DNA from: Lachnospiraceae bacterium
Lineage (GTDB): Bacteria; Bacillota; Clostridia; Lachnospirales; Lachnospiraceae
Direction of reading: 5' to 3'
Length of the DNA stretch: 15,601 nt
Assembly (NCBI GenBank): GCA_009774625.1
Contig: VSOB01000053.1
Coordinates: forward strand, 1-15,601
How positions within the stretch are numbered: the first letter of the stretch is position 1; each line of letters begins with the position of its first letter. A program made the translations under genes and the position numbers. Under the pieces are notes generated by a model, which was not told the DNA's origin, made no database searches, and worked only from the letters and a program-made list of their open reading frames with translations. Of the stretch, positions 1 to 6,789 are shown one piece after another.

Positions 1-123
1 GTATTTATGATCTTTTTATTTTCACTGTTTATTTTAAACTTTTTGTACCGTTTTGTCCATATACAACTGCCACATATTTTCAGAAACATTTACGACAAAT
101 TCCCCATACCTTTTCTTTGGCAT

Positions 124-138
124 ATCATAAAGTATGAT
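124..138 (+). promoter_or_regulatory. Small inverted repeat upstream of the superoxide dismutase gene
   Basis: ATCATA, a 3-base AAG spacer, then TATGAT form a perfect 6+3+6 dyad just before the ribosome binding site. The right arm also reads as a possible -10 box, but no convincing -35 lies 16-18 bases upstream. It could be an operator or part of the promoter. It does not match the 7-1-7 Per/Fur box that one might expect at an oxidative-stress gene. The rest of bases 1-158 is AT-rich and shows no gene. Confidence 0.3.
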
Positions 139-158
139 GTCAGATAAGGAGTATTTTC

Positions 159-680
159 ATGCAATCACAACAAACACAGCCATTACAGAAAGCGCAGCAG
201 CCCACTCCGCGCCTTACTTTTCTTCCTCTTTTATCCAATGACGCCCCCAGTGCCGCTGCCTGGGCCACCGGAGCTCCCGCTAACCCGCAGATCAGCGGAC
301 TGGTAAAGTTCTATCCCACTCCCTATGGGGGTGCACTGGTGGAAGCGGAGTTTTTCGGCCTTCCCAATCTTTCCGTCCCCGGCTCCGCCGATTATTATGC
401 GCTGCATATTCATGAATTTGGAGACTGTTCCGACTCATTCCAGCATACCGGCGACCACTATAATCCCACTTCCCGGCCTCATCCCTTCCATGCAGGCGAT
501 CTGCCGCCTCTGCTGTCCAATCAGGGCTATGCCTGGACTGCCTTCTATGACAAGCGTTTTTCCATCAACGATATCATAGGGCGCTCTGTCGTACTGCACA
601 CCCACAGAGACGACTTCACTTCCCAGCCCTCCGGTGATTCCGGAACCAAAATCGGCTGCGGCGTGATTCGGGCTATTTGA
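159..680 (+). CDS. Cu/Zn superoxide dismutase family protein, apparently cytoplasmic
   Basis: Predicted to dismutate superoxide to hydrogen peroxide and oxygen. The metal site can be read off. HIHEFGDC (83-90) gives the first two copper ligands, H83 and H85. GDHYNP gives the bridging His (H100). H108 follows at the usual 8-residue spacing. HAGD gives H111 and D114, the usual zinc pair. LHTHRDD gives the last copper ligand (H147). C90 and C167 fit the conserved disulfide. Two oddities: the loop between the second and third zinc His is about 6 residues shorter than in the bovine enzyme, and the active-site Arg position before CGVI is Lys (K164). There is no signal peptide. The first ~25 residues are Gln/Pro-rich, unlike most bacterial SodC, which is exported. 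The ATG at 159 follows a GATAAGGAG ribosome binding site. Its end overlaps the convergent Nudix gene by 8 bp. Confidence 0.88.
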   Translation: MQSQQTQPLQKAQQPTPRLTFLPLLSNDAPSAAAWATGAPANPQISGLVKFYPTPYGGALVEAEFFGLPNLSVPGSADYYALHIHEFGDCSDSFQHTGDHYNPTSRPHPFHAGDLPPLLSNQGYAWTAFYDKRFSINDIIGRSVVLHTHRDDFTSQPSGDSGTKIGCGVIRAI

Positions 681-1254
681 TGCTGTCCTGCTTCCACTGC
701 GTTAGTTTCTGATTCAGTTTTGTATAGATCCGGACCCGAAACCAGGGCTCTGTGGACGCCTCCACCGCCTCTGTGGGCGTAAACCATGCCACACCACTGT
801 TTTCATCCGGTTTGACCGAAAGCGCTGCCTGATCATCCGCTTCCAGAAGATAAGTTACATTCAGATGCAGATGAGAAGGCACATAGGCTCCATTCTTTTC
901 ATGCCCGTCCACAGTCAATATCTCAAGAGAAAAAATTTCCTCCGAGAGCGGTGTCACAGCTTCGATGCCGCTCTCCTCCCTGACTTCCCGCACAGCCACT
1001 GCAAGCAGGTTTTCCTCGCCGTCCGCATGACCGCCCAGCCAGGACCAAGAATCATAAATATTATGATAGGCCATTAAAATCCGGTCCCCTGACGGATTGA
1101 CCACCCAGGCGGAAGCTGTCATATGAGCGGCTCTGTTATTCCGCGAAAAAATATTGTCCTGCTTAAGAGCCTGCAGCAATTCCTCCCGGTCTGCCTCTTC
1201 CTGTGCATTCCATGCGCGGTATGCCCTGATTTGTTCTTGTATTGTTTTCATCAT
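673..1254 (-). CDS. Nudix hydrolase
   Basis: A 193-residue Nudix-fold pyrophosphohydrolase acting on a nucleoside-diphosphate-linked substrate; which one cannot be read from sequence. The Nudix box is complete at residues 75-97, fitting G-x5-E-x7-R-E-x2-E-E-x-G-I: G75, E81, R89, E90, E93, E94, G96. The preceding WSWLGGHADGEE resembles clostridial proteins of the Nudix group whose N-terminal part resembles isopentenyl-diphosphate isomerase-like enzymes, but I would not assign that activity. The ATG at 1254 follows GAGAAGG. The gene is 120 bp downstream of recQ in the same direction with no promoter that I trust between them, so it is probably co-transcribed. The stop codon lies inside the 3' end of the convergent superoxide dismutase gene. 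Confidence 0.88.
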   Translation of the reverse strand: MMKTIQEQIRAYRAWNAQEEADREELLQALKQDNIFSRNNRAAHMTASAWVVNPSGDRILMAYHNIYDSWSWLGGHADGEENLLAVAVREVREESGIEAVTPLSEEIFSLEILTVDGHEKNGAYVPSHLHLNVTYLLEADDQAALSVKPDENSGVAWFTPTEAVEASTEPWFRVRIYTKLNQKLTQWKQDSIK

Positions 1255-1374
1255 TTGTACCTTCTCTCTGTCATTTCCTGTCTTTTTTGTTTTGAAATGC
1301 TTTTTTCTTCTATACAGATCAGGGTGTCAAAAGCCCCTATTCCGTTCCTCCATACGCCGATGTACTGCTCTTTG

Positions 1375-3225
1375 TTATCCCTTCCTTTGCCGCCGTTTCT
1401 CTTCCTCTCCGAATGCCGCAATGCAGGCCAGAAAACGTTCCCCGTACTTTCCATACTTATATTCCCCCACACCGGCCACCTCCAGCATCTCCTGCTTTGA
1501 CCCCGGTCTGGCAATGCACATATGCGTCAGTGTTTTATCCGAAAAGACCATATAGGGCGGCACCTTTTCGTCCCTGGCCAGCTCCATGCGCACTGCGCGG
1601 AGTTTTTCAAACAGGCTTCCATCTCCGTGAACGCTCTGCCGCTTCTCTGTCTTTTTCCCAGCCTTTTCTGTCTCTCTGGCCAGCTTCATATAGATTCGTT
1701 CCCTGCCTTTAAGTATGTCCTGCGCCTTCTGTGTCAGCTTCACCACCCCATAGGCATCGTCGGTCACAGACAGATATCCCTCCATCTGTAAATATTGCAT
1801 CACCTGTCGCAGCCGGAACACCGATGTCTTTGCCAGTGCGCCATAACAGGGACTGGCAGTCAGCCCATAGCTGCGTATTTTGGCAGTGGAAGCGCCCCTG
1901 ACCGTATCCAGAATCACTGCTGTCCCATACCTCTGTCCGCTGGTCCTGACACACTCCAGCAGAGCGCTTGCAGAGGCTGTCACATCCACGTCCTCGAACT
2001 GCGTCAGACAGTTGGAACAATTGCCGCAGTAATTGCTGCCGTATTCTCCGAAATACCGCAGAATGTATTCCCGCAGACAATCGTTGGTAAAACAATAATA
2101 TGTCATTTTTTTCAGCCGCTGTCTGTCACGTTCTGTTACAATCTCCCGCGCTGCCTCATCCAGTTCCTCATTGTCTCTGTTATGGTCAATAAATAACTGA
2201 TTGGTGGCCACATCCTGTCCACTGTAATAAAGAATGCACTGGGCAGGCTCTCCGTCCCGTCCGGCCCGGCCTGCCTCCTGGTAATAGGACTCCGGATTTT
2301 TGGGCATTCCATAGTGAAGCACAAACCTTACATTGCTCTTATCTATCCCCATACCAAAGGCATTGGTGGCAACGATCACCGGTATCCTGTCATATATAAA
2401 ATCATCCTGATTTTTTCTCCGCTCCCCATCTTCCAGCCCTGCATGATACCGCGTTGCCGAAAAGCCGTCCCGGATCAGACGCTCACAGACCTCTTCCACA
2501 CGCTTTCGCGTCAGACAATAAATGATACCGCTATCCTCCCGATGTGTTTCCAGATAATTCCGGATGGCGCCATATCTGTCTTTGACTGTCATCACACCAA
2601 AATACAGATTGCTCCGGTCAAATCCGGTGGCGGCCGCCGCCGGATCCTGTAGCCGCAGAATCTTTATGATATCTTCCCGCACCTCCCTGGTCGCCGTAGC
2701 GGTAAACGCACTGACAATGGGACGCACCGGCAACTGTTCGATAAATTCCACGATCTTCAGATAGCTTGGTCTGAAATCCTGTCCCCACTGAGACACACAG
2801 TGGGCTTCATCCACGGCCACCATACTGATCTTTGTATGCAGGGCAAAGTCCAGAAATTCCGATGTTATCAGTCTCTCCGGCGCCACATAGATGATCGGAT
2901 ACCGGCCCTGTCTGGCCAGTCCAAGCGCCTTATAATACTGTCCCGGTGTCAGAGAGCTGTTCAGATAGGCAGCGTGAATGCCCGCCTGATTCAGGCCTGC
3001 CACCTGATCCTTCATCAGAGAGATCAATGGGGAAATCACCAGTGTGATACCGCCCAGCAGCAGGGCCGGAATCTGATAACACAGTGATTTTCCTGCCCCT
3101 GTTGGCATGATCCCCAGCACATCCTTCCCTTCCAGAATCTGATCAATCAACATCTCCTGGGCGCCCCGAAAGGTATCATATCCGAAATATTTCTTTAAGA
3201 CAGTATATTTTTCTGTTTTTTCCAC
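1375..3225 (-). CDS. recQ: ATP-dependent DNA helicase RecQ
   Basis: A 3'-5' superfamily 2 DNA helicase for recombination and stalled-fork repair. Residues refer to a GTG start at 3225. Walker A is PTGAGKS (41-47) and the DEAH box is 139-142, continuing into the RecQ aromatic-rich loop (AHCVSQWGQDFRPSY). The motif IV-VI region includes TNAFGMGIDK (288-297) and the arginine-finger motif QEAGRAGRDG (316-325). A zinc-binding subdomain uses C378, C383, C400, C403 and/or C406. A winged-helix RQC domain follows, and a single HRDC domain lies near the C-terminus (about 525-600). At 616 aa the length is normal for RecQ. The start is uncertain: GTG 3225 has no clear ribosome binding site, whereas GGAGG at 3264-3260 is ideally placed for an in-frame ATT at 3252 (see findings). 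It is first in a recQ-Nudix unit. Confidence 0.95.
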   Translation of the reverse strand: MEKTEKYTVLKKYFGYDTFRGAQEMLIDQILEGKDVLGIMPTGAGKSLCYQIPALLLGGITLVISPLISLMKDQVAGLNQAGIHAAYLNSSLTPGQYYKALGLARQGRYPIIYVAPERLITSEFLDFALHTKISMVAVDEAHCVSQWGQDFRPSYLKIVEFIEQLPVRPIVSAFTATATREVREDIIKILRLQDPAAAATGFDRSNLYFGVMTVKDRYGAIRNYLETHREDSGIIYCLTRKRVEEVCERLIRDGFSATRYHAGLEDGERRKNQDDFIYDRIPVIVATNAFGMGIDKSNVRFVLHYGMPKNPESYYQEAGRAGRDGEPAQCILYYSGQDVATNQLFIDHNRDNEELDEAAREIVTERDRQRLKKMTYYCFTNDCLREYILRYFGEYGSNYCGNCSNCLTQFEDVDVTASASALLECVRTSGQRYGTAVILDTVRGASTAKIRSYGLTASPCYGALAKTSVFRLRQVMQYLQMEGYLSVTDDAYGVVKLTQKAQDILKGRERIYMKLARETEKAGKKTEKRQSVHGDGSLFEKLRAVRMELARDEKVPPYMVFSDKTLTHMCIARPGSKQEMLEVAGVGEYKYGKYGERFLACIAAFGEEEKRRQRKG

Positions 3226-3308
3226 TCTGTTACTGTTCGTTTTAACGTTAATAAGTCAGCCTCCGTATCTTTTTTACGCAAACACATTTTTCCTTTTGCG
3301 CTTCCTTA

Positions 3309-3337
3309 ATTGTATCATGTCAGGGCAGAATACTCAA
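3309..3337 (-). promoter_or_regulatory. Promoter of recQ
   Basis: On the minus strand, TTGAGT (3337-3332), a 17-base spacer and TACAAT (3314-3309) form a good sigma-A promoter. TG sits one base before the -10, giving an extended -10 element. Transcription should start near 3302, about 50 bases before the ATT codon and about 75 before the GTG codon considered as recQ starts. The remaining bases 3338-3491, between this promoter and the end of the MATE gene, hold no gene that I can support. The only structure there is a weak 5-bp hairpin at 3424-3437. Confidence 0.6.
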
Positions 3338-3491
3338 CCGGCGGAGAGAGGACGGGGACTGACTTTTCAGGAGCTCATTGCAGATTCCATCTGGCAGCAG
3401 AACCGATTACAGATTGAAAACCTGTTTGCTTACAAACCTTCCACACTGCCTGTTTACGTAACGCTCTTTCCCTTCCCGTAAAAGATGCCCC

Positions 3492-4853
3492 CTAAATCTT
3501 TTTCCAATATAGTTTCAACATGACCAAAGCTGTCATAAATGCCAGTACATCTGCAAGCGGGCCTGCCCACAATGCGCCTTCCACCCCGAGTGCCAGCGGC
3601 AGCAGGACTGTCGCGGGAATCAGGTAAACAATCTGTCTTGACAGCGACAAAACCGTTGCCTGTGCGGGTTTTCCGATTGCCTGAAAGAAAACACCCGTTG
3701 CCATCTGCAGTCCGTTGATCGGACACGCCAGAAGGAAGATCCGGAAACATTTTACCGCAAATTCATTGTACAGCTCCGATTCCGAGCCAAAAATCCGGAC
3801 AATGCTCATAGGTGCAGACTGGAACACAAAAAATGCCAGCGCCAAAACCACCGTTGATACAGTCAATATCATGCGGTATGCCTGCTTCACCCTGTCTTTC
3901 TGCCCGCTTCCGTAATTGTAGCCAAAAATAGGCTGCGCTCCGGTCGCCAGTCCAAGCAGGATAGCAGAAACAATCTGATTTACTTTCATGGTAATACCGA
4001 TGGTCGTCAACGGGATTTCTGCACCATATTCAGATTTTGCACCATAGGATACCAGAATGTTATTGGTAACCGCCATAACCACCACAATGGCAATCTGTGT
4101 AATAAAACTGGATACACCCAGGCTGCTGATCTTTGCCAGAACCTTTCCGGAGATACGGAAGCATTCTTTATCCAGCCTGATGCTCTTAAATTTCCGGATA
4201 TATGCAACATACAGAAAAGCATTCAGTATTTGTCCGATAATGGTTGCCCAGGCTGCCCCCTTTACGCCCCAATGGAACACAAAAATGAAAACAGGGTCAA
4301 GAATAATGTTGGTAATACATCCTGCAAGCAGTCCTGCCATGCTGTATTTCGGGCTGCCATCCGCACGGATCATTCCTGCCATGCCGGAATCAATGGAAGA
4401 AAACAGGATTCCAAATGAAATGATCCGCCCGTAATCCATTGCATAAGGCAGGATATCTTCTGTCGCGCCAAACAATACACACAATGGTTCCAAAAACAGA
4501 TAAAACAGAACAGAGAGAATCACCCCGGCGATCACCATAACCCATATGGAACATCCTATGCCTCCGGCCGCTGATTTTTCATCTCCTTCACCGAGTTTCA
4601 GGCTCAGATATGCCGCAGCCCCATCGCCGATCAGCAGGCTTAAAGCGATCGCCATCACAGTCATCGGCATGACAACATTGGTAGCGCCATTGCCAAGATA
4701 CCCTACCCCCTGTCCGATAAAAATCTGGTCAACAATGTTATACAGAGCGTTGACCACCATGGAAATAATGCTTGGGACAGCAAAGGTCAGGACCAGCTTT
4801 CCAATCCGTTCTGTCCCTAACGGATTCCCCTTCACTATAGCTACATTACTCAT
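3492..4853 (-). CDS. MATE family efflux transporter
   Basis: A 453-residue membrane antiporter of the MATE family, which exports cationic drugs or metabolites using a Na+ or H+ gradient; the substrate cannot be inferred. The N-terminus has the typical MATE opening (NPLGTERIGKLVLTFAVPSI, then Y-N-I-V-D-Q-I-F-I-G). The hydrophobic pattern fits 12 transmembrane helices in two halves, the second starting near SSLGVSSFITQIAIVVV and including GLATGAQPIFGYNYG. Length is normal. The start is ATG 4853, six bases after GGAGG; an upstream in-frame TTG (4865) overlaps that ribosome binding site and is not credible. It is divergent from the LysR gene with 177 bp between start codons, an arrangement typical of a transporter controlled by its neighbour. 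Confidence 0.92.
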   Translation of the reverse strand: MSNVAIVKGNPLGTERIGKLVLTFAVPSIISMVVNALYNIVDQIFIGQGVGYLGNGATNVVMPMTVMAIALSLLIGDGAAAYLSLKLGEGDEKSAAGGIGCSIWVMVIAGVILSVLFYLFLEPLCVLFGATEDILPYAMDYGRIISFGILFSSIDSGMAGMIRADGSPKYSMAGLLAGCITNIILDPVFIFVFHWGVKGAAWATIIGQILNAFLYVAYIRKFKSIRLDKECFRISGKVLAKISSLGVSSFITQIAIVVVMAVTNNILVSYGAKSEYGAEIPLTTIGITMKVNQIVSAILLGLATGAQPIFGYNYGSGQKDRVKQAYRMILTVSTVVLALAFFVFQSAPMSIVRIFGSESELYNEFAVKCFRIFLLACPINGLQMATGVFFQAIGKPAQATVLSLSRQIVYLIPATVLLPLALGVEGALWAGPLADVLAFMTALVMLKLYWKKI

Positions 4854-4965
4854 AGAAACCTCCAAATCATAAATTTTCAGTCTAAATCTGTTTTCTTACA
4901 TTTGCTTTCACTGGAACCACTGCCATTATGGCTGCCTTATGTAAAGTATTAAACCATATTTTCTC

Positions 4966-4994
4966 TTGAAAGCGAAGTGAAAGTTCGGTATTAT
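4966..4994 (+). promoter_or_regulatory. Promoter of the lysR-type gene
   Basis: TTGAAA (4966-4971), 17 bases, TATTAT (4989-4994): each hexamer matches the sigma-A consensus at 5 of 6 positions. Transcription should start near 5001-5003, giving a short leader that contains AAGGAG six bases before the ATG at 5031. Confidence 0.65.
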
Positions 4995-5005
4995 TAATGA
5001 CATAA
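4991..5005 (+). promoter_or_regulatory. Candidate LysR-type operator (T-N11-A box)
   Basis: TTAT-N7-ATAA is a perfect dyad containing the T-N11-A core recognised by LysR-type regulators. It overlaps the -10 box and start point of the lysR promoter, the usual position for negative autoregulation. A wider dyad, TATTATT at 4989-4995 and AATAATA at 5010-5016, surrounds it. AT-rich sequence makes chance dyads common, so this is a candidate only. Confidence 0.45.
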
Positions 5006-5030
5006 ATGCAATAATAAAAAGGAGACGACC

Positions 5031-5909
5031 ATGAATACACAGCAATTGGAAAGTTTTATCCAGGTTGCCGAGAACCTGAATTTTGCCAGGGCCGCTGAAG
5101 TTTTAAAGATTACACAGTCAGCGGTTTCCCGTCAGATCCATTCGTTGGAAGATGAATTAGGCGCAAAACTCCTGCACCGCTCCACCAGAACGGTCACGCT
5201 TACTCCGGCCGGGATCAGTTTTTTGGAAGATGCCAAAAATGTTATAGGAAGGCTGCAGATTGCTGCCGCAAAAATACAGAACCACATGGAGTCCAATATG
5301 CAGGTCATATCTATCGGCTGCAGCAGCGAAGCGGACCTTGACCTGCTCACCAAAATCCTAAAAACCTGCCGGGAACAGATTCCCGATCTTCATCCGTTCC
5401 TAAGGGTGATTCCCCACCGTTCTATCCTGAATCTTTTTTATCACGGAGAGTTGGATACGCTGTTTGGTTTCTATGATGATATCCCGACACGGGAAGGGAT
5501 GATTTATAAAGAACTTGTCAAAATTCCGCTTTGCTGTGCTCTTCCTGTTTCTCATCCTTATGCACAGAAAACTGAAATCGATGAAGTAGAACTTTATTCA
5601 CAAAATATCATTACCTGCCATTCTTATGCCATTCCTTCCAAAGCTGCGGAAATGCAAAACCGTATTGCCGGGCATTTGCTGCCGGGATCTACTAATATCT
5701 GCGAGAACCTGCAGGTAATCCTCGCATTGATCCGTTCCGGTTACGGCTGCTCCATCCTGCCCAAAGTAAATTTTCCGATCCCTGAAATAAACTATGTTCC
5801 CATCAGGGGAAGCAGCCCACTGTCTTATGGGATTTTCTACAAAAACGATACGCTCAGCCCTCTGCTCAAAAAATTTATAACCATTGTGGACAGCTCCCCT
5901 CGCTGCTGA
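5031..5909 (+). CDS. LysR family transcriptional regulator
   Basis: A 292-residue DNA-binding regulator. The N-terminal winged helix-turn-helix (about residues 1-60) has the family signature: QQLESFIQVAENLNFARAAE, then LKITQSAVSRQIHSLEDELG and LLHRSTRTVTLTPAG. A linker helix follows. The rest is a periplasmic-binding-protein-like effector domain (about 90-290), which binds a small ligand. The ATG follows AAGGAG at six bases. Context: it is divergent from the MATE exporter, so it probably controls that gene and itself through the shared 177-bp region. The effector is unknown. A strong palindromic terminator lies 56 bases after the stop. Confidence 0.93.
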   Translation: MNTQQLESFIQVAENLNFARAAEVLKITQSAVSRQIHSLEDELGAKLLHRSTRTVTLTPAGISFLEDAKNVIGRLQIAAAKIQNHMESNMQVISIGCSSEADLDLLTKILKTCREQIPDLHPFLRVIPHRSILNLFYHGELDTLFGFYDDIPTREGMIYKELVKIPLCCALPVSHPYAQKTEIDEVELYSQNIITCHSYAIPSKAAEMQNRIAGHLLPGSTNICENLQVILALIRSGYGCSILPKVNFPIPEINYVPIRGSSPLSYGIFYKNDTLSPLLKKFITIVDSSPRC

Positions 5910-5965
5910 AATCATAACATTTGCCGTTGCAGTGATCCTTACCCGGAGGGAAAAACTGACCGTTT

Positions 5966-6007
5966 GAAAAAGATGCAACAGGGAAATTTCCCTGTTGCAT
6001 CTTTTTC
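5966..6007 (+). terminator. Perfect 42-bp palindrome, probable (bidirectional) terminator
   Basis: The two 21-base halves, meeting at GGGAAA/TTTCCC, are exact complements with no spacer. The transcript can fold into a hairpin of about 19 bp with an AAUU loop. It starts with a run of A and ends with CTTTTTC, so it has the A-tract / stem / T-tract form of a factor-independent terminator in both directions. It follows lysR by 56 bases and precedes the panT-coaBC unit. Confidence 0.8.
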
Positions 6008-6043
6008 CCATCCGTGATACGATAAGCCCGTATTGTATCTTCA

Positions 6044-6058
6044 TGTGTGATTCACACA
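6044..6058. promoter_or_regulatory. Candidate operator upstream of the ECF S component gene
   Basis: TGTGTG-ATT-CACACA is a perfect 6+3+6 dyad 34 bases before the ATG of the transporter gene. A looser dyad (ATACG-N7-CGTAT, 6017-6033) lies just upstream. Position and symmetry suggest a repressor or activator site for the panT-coaBC unit. I do not recognise the cognate regulator, and no clear -35/-10 pair is visible to anchor it. Confidence 0.35.
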
Positions 6059-6092
6059 AATCAGAAGAATGATAACAGGAGGAAAACTGAAT

Positions 6093-6767
6093 ATGAACAA
6101 CACAAAAAAAGGAACCGGCTGGATGGTTCGTGTCGCACTTCTGGTGGCAATCGTTATCCTTTTGGCAAATACGCCTCTGGGTATGATACAGCTTCCTATC
6201 ATTAAGGCGACAACGGTACACATTCCGGTCATCATCGGCGCAATTTTACTGGGACCTCTGGCAGGGGCCATACTGGGCGCTGTCTTTGGGATCTGCTCTA
6301 TGCTGAGCAACACTTACGCCCCCACCCTGCTGTCCTTTGCCTTTTCGCCTTTTATGAGCACCACCGGCCTGTCCGGCGCGGTGAAAGCCCTCTGGATCTC
6401 CGTGGGATGCCGTATCCTGATCGGCGTTGCGGCGGGCTGGCTCTGGATCGGCCTGAAAAAAATAAAATGCCCTCACATACTGGGATATGGACTCTGCGGC
6501 TTTATCGGCTCCATGACCAATACCATTACCGTTATGGGCAGCATCTACTTTCTGCTGGCTCAGCAGTATGCGCAGGCCAGAGAAGTGGCAGTCAGCGCTG
6601 TTTTCGGCCTGGTCATCGGAACCGTAACGGCATCCGGCATTCCGGAAGCCATCTGCGCAACCATACTTGTGGCCCTGATTACAAAAGCCCTGGCGGCCGC
6701 CAGAGTGTTCGAACTCAAAACACCTGCTGCAGCCGGCAGAGCATCCAACATAACAGCACAAAAATAA
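6093..6767 (+). CDS. panT: ECF transporter S component, probably pantothenate-specific (PanT)
   Basis: A 224-residue integral membrane protein and the substrate-capturing subunit of an energy-coupling-factor vitamin importer. It would work with a shared EcfA/A'/T module encoded elsewhere; no ATPase or T subunit is in this window. The hydrophobic profile gives about six membrane segments, including a long Gly/Ala-rich stretch (about residues 48-75: IPVIIGAILLGPLAGAILGA) typical of small S components. Substrate is inferred from context: it lies 22 bp upstream of coaBC in the same direction, and S components beside coenzyme A genes are assigned to pantothenate. The start is ATG 6093, ten bases after AGGAGG; an in-frame ATG at 6069 lies before that site and is rejected. 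S component family is well supported, substrate less so. Confidence 0.8.
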   Translation: MNNTKKGTGWMVRVALLVAIVILLANTPLGMIQLPIIKATTVHIPVIIGAILLGPLAGAILGAVFGICSMLSNTYAPTLLSFAFSPFMSTTGLSGAVKALWISVGCRILIGVAAGWLWIGLKKIKCPHILGYGLCGFIGSMTNTITVMGSIYFLLAQQYAQAREVAVSAVFGLVIGTVTASGIPEAICATILVALITKALAAARVFELKTPAAAGRASNITAQK

Positions 6768-6789
6768 ACTTTCAGATAGGGATCAGTTT

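Noticed and set aside
1325..1330. Perfect TTGACA (-35) on the minus strand upstream of the Nudix gene
   Set aside because: No acceptable -10 lies 16-18 bases downstream; the nearest TATAGA is only 10 bases away.
3424..3437. GTTTG-CTTA-CAAAC hairpin as terminator of the MATE gene
   Set aside because: Only a 5-bp AT-rich stem and a poor T tract on the minus strand.
3296..3481. 61-codon plus-strand reading frame between recQ and the MATE gene
   Set aside because: No ribosome binding site, low-complexity translation without family features, and it covers the recQ promoter on the other strand.
4854..4865. TTG start at 4865 for the MATE gene
   Set aside because: This codon is part of the GGAGG ribosome binding site that serves ATG 4853.
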